Assembly: GCA_041584055.1 (NCBI GenBank)
Contig: JBFHER010000196.1
Location: 1-7,176 of the forward strand
DNA length: 7,176 nt
Direction: 5' to 3'
From: JBFHER01 sp041584055
GTDB taxonomy: Bacteria > Bacteroidota > Bacteroidia > Bacteroidales > UBA5342
Shown: positions 5,811 to 7,176 of the stretch, piece after piece
Layout: each line of letters starts with the position of its first letter
How positions within the stretch are numbered: the stretch's first letter is position 1
Program-made: the position numbers and the translations under genes
The notes under the pieces: model-generated
Databases searched by the model: none
What the model saw: only the letters and a program-made list of their open reading frames with translations
Told to the model about the DNA's origin: nothing

Positions 5811-7176
5811 TTATTTTTCCTTGATATCTCTGACCATCAATTGCATGTTTTTATTGCCATTGAAATAATTTTCCTCGATGGTATAGCAAATGTCAACAGG
5901 TCGTGATTTTTTTAAATGGTCATGAAACTGAGGCATGGAGAATGCAATTCCTGACATAGGCCAGTTATTTGTGTCATCCACCAGATCAAGCTTTAAATGA
6001 TCCTGATCTTTTCCAACCAGTCGCGTACCTCCCGCATCTCTGGCATCTTTTGTCATGAAAACGGGTTTCATGTTGTCAGGGCCAAATGGCCGAAAACGAT
6101 CAAGAATGCGATAGAATTTAGGCGTGATGTCGCCAAATTTCACCTCTGAATCAATGTCAATCTGTGGCACCATCTGATCAGGCTGAATGTTTTCAGAAAC
6201 ATAATTTTCAAATCGATCTTTGAAAGCCTCCAGGTTTTCTTCTTTCAGGGTCATGCCCGCAGCGAACATATGTCCTCCAAAATTCTCAAGTAAATCCCGA
6301 CAATGATCCACCGCTTTGTACAGATCAAATCCGGCAACAGATCTTGCCGAGCCCGTAATTAAACCATTGGATTTTGTAAGGATGATCGTAGGTCGGTAAT
6401 ATTTTTCTATGAGTCGCGAAGCAACAATTCCGATGACTCCTTTGTGCCACTCAGGGTTGTAAAGTACGGTTGTTTTTTTCGCCTGTTCAACCTCGTCGAG
6501 ATCAATGTGTGAGAGTGCATCTTCAGTGATGCCCTTGTCCAAATCTTTCCGGGTCTGGTTGTATTCATCTATCTCAAGGCACTTGCTTCGTGCGGCCTCC
6601 ATATCCGTACAAACCATCAGTTCAACGGCCTCGTTTCCATTTTGAATTCTGCCGGAAGCATTGATTCGGGGTCCTATTTTGAAGACGATGTCACTGATGT
6701 TGATTTCTTTTTCACGCAAGCCTGCAATATCCACAATGGTTTGCATACCAATCCCTGGATTGCTGTTGAGTTTTTTCAGTCCAAAGTGTGCAAGAATTCG
6801 GTTTTCACCCGTGATGGGTACAATATCAGAAGCAATGCTTACAGCCACAAGATCCAGAAGTTTTTTTACTTCCGAAAAATCAATTTGATTGTTAATGGCA
6901 AATGCCTGAATAAGCTTAAAGCCCACGCCACATCCGGATAGATGTCTGAACGGATATTCAGAATCGTTTCGTTTTGGATCCAGAACAGCCACTGCATCAG
7001 GCAGTGTCGCTTCCGGTGTGTGGTGGTCGCAAATAATAAAATCGATATTGCGCTCGTTGGCATATTTTATTTTTTCGTGCGCTTTAATACCACAATCAAG
7101 GGCAATTACAAGGCTGAAGTTATTTTCATTGGCATAATCAATACCCTTGTAAGATATGCCATATCCTTCTTCATAA
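5811..7176 (-). CDS. recJ: Single-stranded-DNA-specific exonuclease RecJ, C-terminal part, runs off the right edge
   Basis: RecJ degrades single-stranded DNA 5' to 3' in recombinational repair, mismatch repair and fork processing. The frame stays open to the right edge: 454 codons are visible of a protein usually about 560-580 residues, so roughly the first 110 are missing. Numbering from the window edge, the DHH phosphoesterase metal ligands are in ALDCGI (25-30), CDHHT (49-53, bases 7031-7017) and SDIVP (116-120). GPRINASGR (168-176) is a conserved RecJ segment; the DHHA1 domain follows with WHKGVIGIVASRL (243-255) and GGHMFAAGMTL (300-310). The C-terminal OB-like nucleic-acid-binding domain holds FGPDNMKPVF and ends in QLMVRDIKEK. 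A GTG at 6992 is only an internal Val codon (DAVAVLDPKR), not a start. All visible catalytic motifs are intact, so it should be active. Its position upstream of the ABC and hut genes has no obvious functional link. Confidence 0.96.
   Translation of the reverse strand, partial: YEEGYGISYKGIDYANENNFSLVIALDCGIKAHEKIKYANERNIDFIICDHHTPEATLPDAVAVLDPKRNDSEYPFRHLSGCGVGFKLIQAFAINNQIDFSEVKKLLDLVAVSIASDIVPITGENRILAHFGLKKLNSNPGIGMQTIVDIAGLREKEINISDIVFKIGPRINASGRIQNGNEAVELMVCTDMEAARSKCLEIDEYNQTRKDLDKGITEDALSHIDLDEVEQAKKTTVLYNPEWHKGVIGIVASRLIEKYYRPTIILTKSNGLITGSARSVAGFDLYKAVDHCRDLLENFGGHMFAAGMTLKEENLEAFKDRFENYVSENIQPDQMVPQIDIDSEVKFGDITPKFYRILDRFRPFGPDNMKPVFMTKDARDAGGTRLVGKDQDHLKLDLVDDTNNWPMSGIAFSMPQFHDHLKKSRPVDICYTIEENYFNGNKNMQLMVRDIKEK

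Noticed and set aside
6866..7063. Minus-strand open frame overlapping recJ in another frame
   Set aside because: It overlaps the DHH-motif region of recJ out of frame. The recJ translation there is fully conserved, so this is a shadow.

Overview
The window looks like chromosomal DNA from a member of the Bacteroidota. Three things support this: the protein sequences read as Bacteroidota-type RecJ, FTCD and HutH; start codons lack convincing Shine-Dalgarno sequences and sit behind A/T-rich leaders; and a perfect TAnnTTTG -7 element, the Bacteroidota housekeeping promoter signature, lies just upstream of the first gene of the main operon. Genus cannot be decided from the sequence. All six genes lie on the minus strand, so transcription runs from right to left.

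Right part (7176 to 5811): the C-terminal 454 codons of recJ, the single-strand-specific 5'-3' exonuclease; its 5' end is outside the window. A 127-base gap follows. Next (5683 to 4406) is a soluble protein with two ABC ATPase domains, distantly ModF-like, in which the first domain has no Walker A motif and the second has no proper LSGGQ signature. The losses are complementary and leave one complete composite ATP site.

Left part (4328 to 1 and beyond): a histidine utilisation operon in the order ftcD, marR-type regulator, hutH, hutU. Gene junctions are very tight: a TAATG one-base overlap, a 12-base gap, and a 26-base overlap. HutH deaminates histidine to urocanate and HutU hydrates it to imidazolonepropionate. 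HutI, not in the window, would open the ring to N-formiminoglutamate. The bifunctional FTCD transfers the formimino group to tetrahydrofolate and releases ammonia, giving glutamate and 5,10-methenyl-THF. The pathway therefore feeds one-carbon metabolism rather than releasing formamide or formate.

The 77-base region in front of ftcD carries a perfect 8+6+8 inverted repeat that overlaps the -7 element. With a MarR-family gene inside the operon, this is a good candidate operator for an autoregulated hut operon controlled by a MarR protein rather than the HutC (GntR family) or HutP systems. I see no mobile element, tRNA, rRNA, CRISPR array or clear intrinsic terminator.
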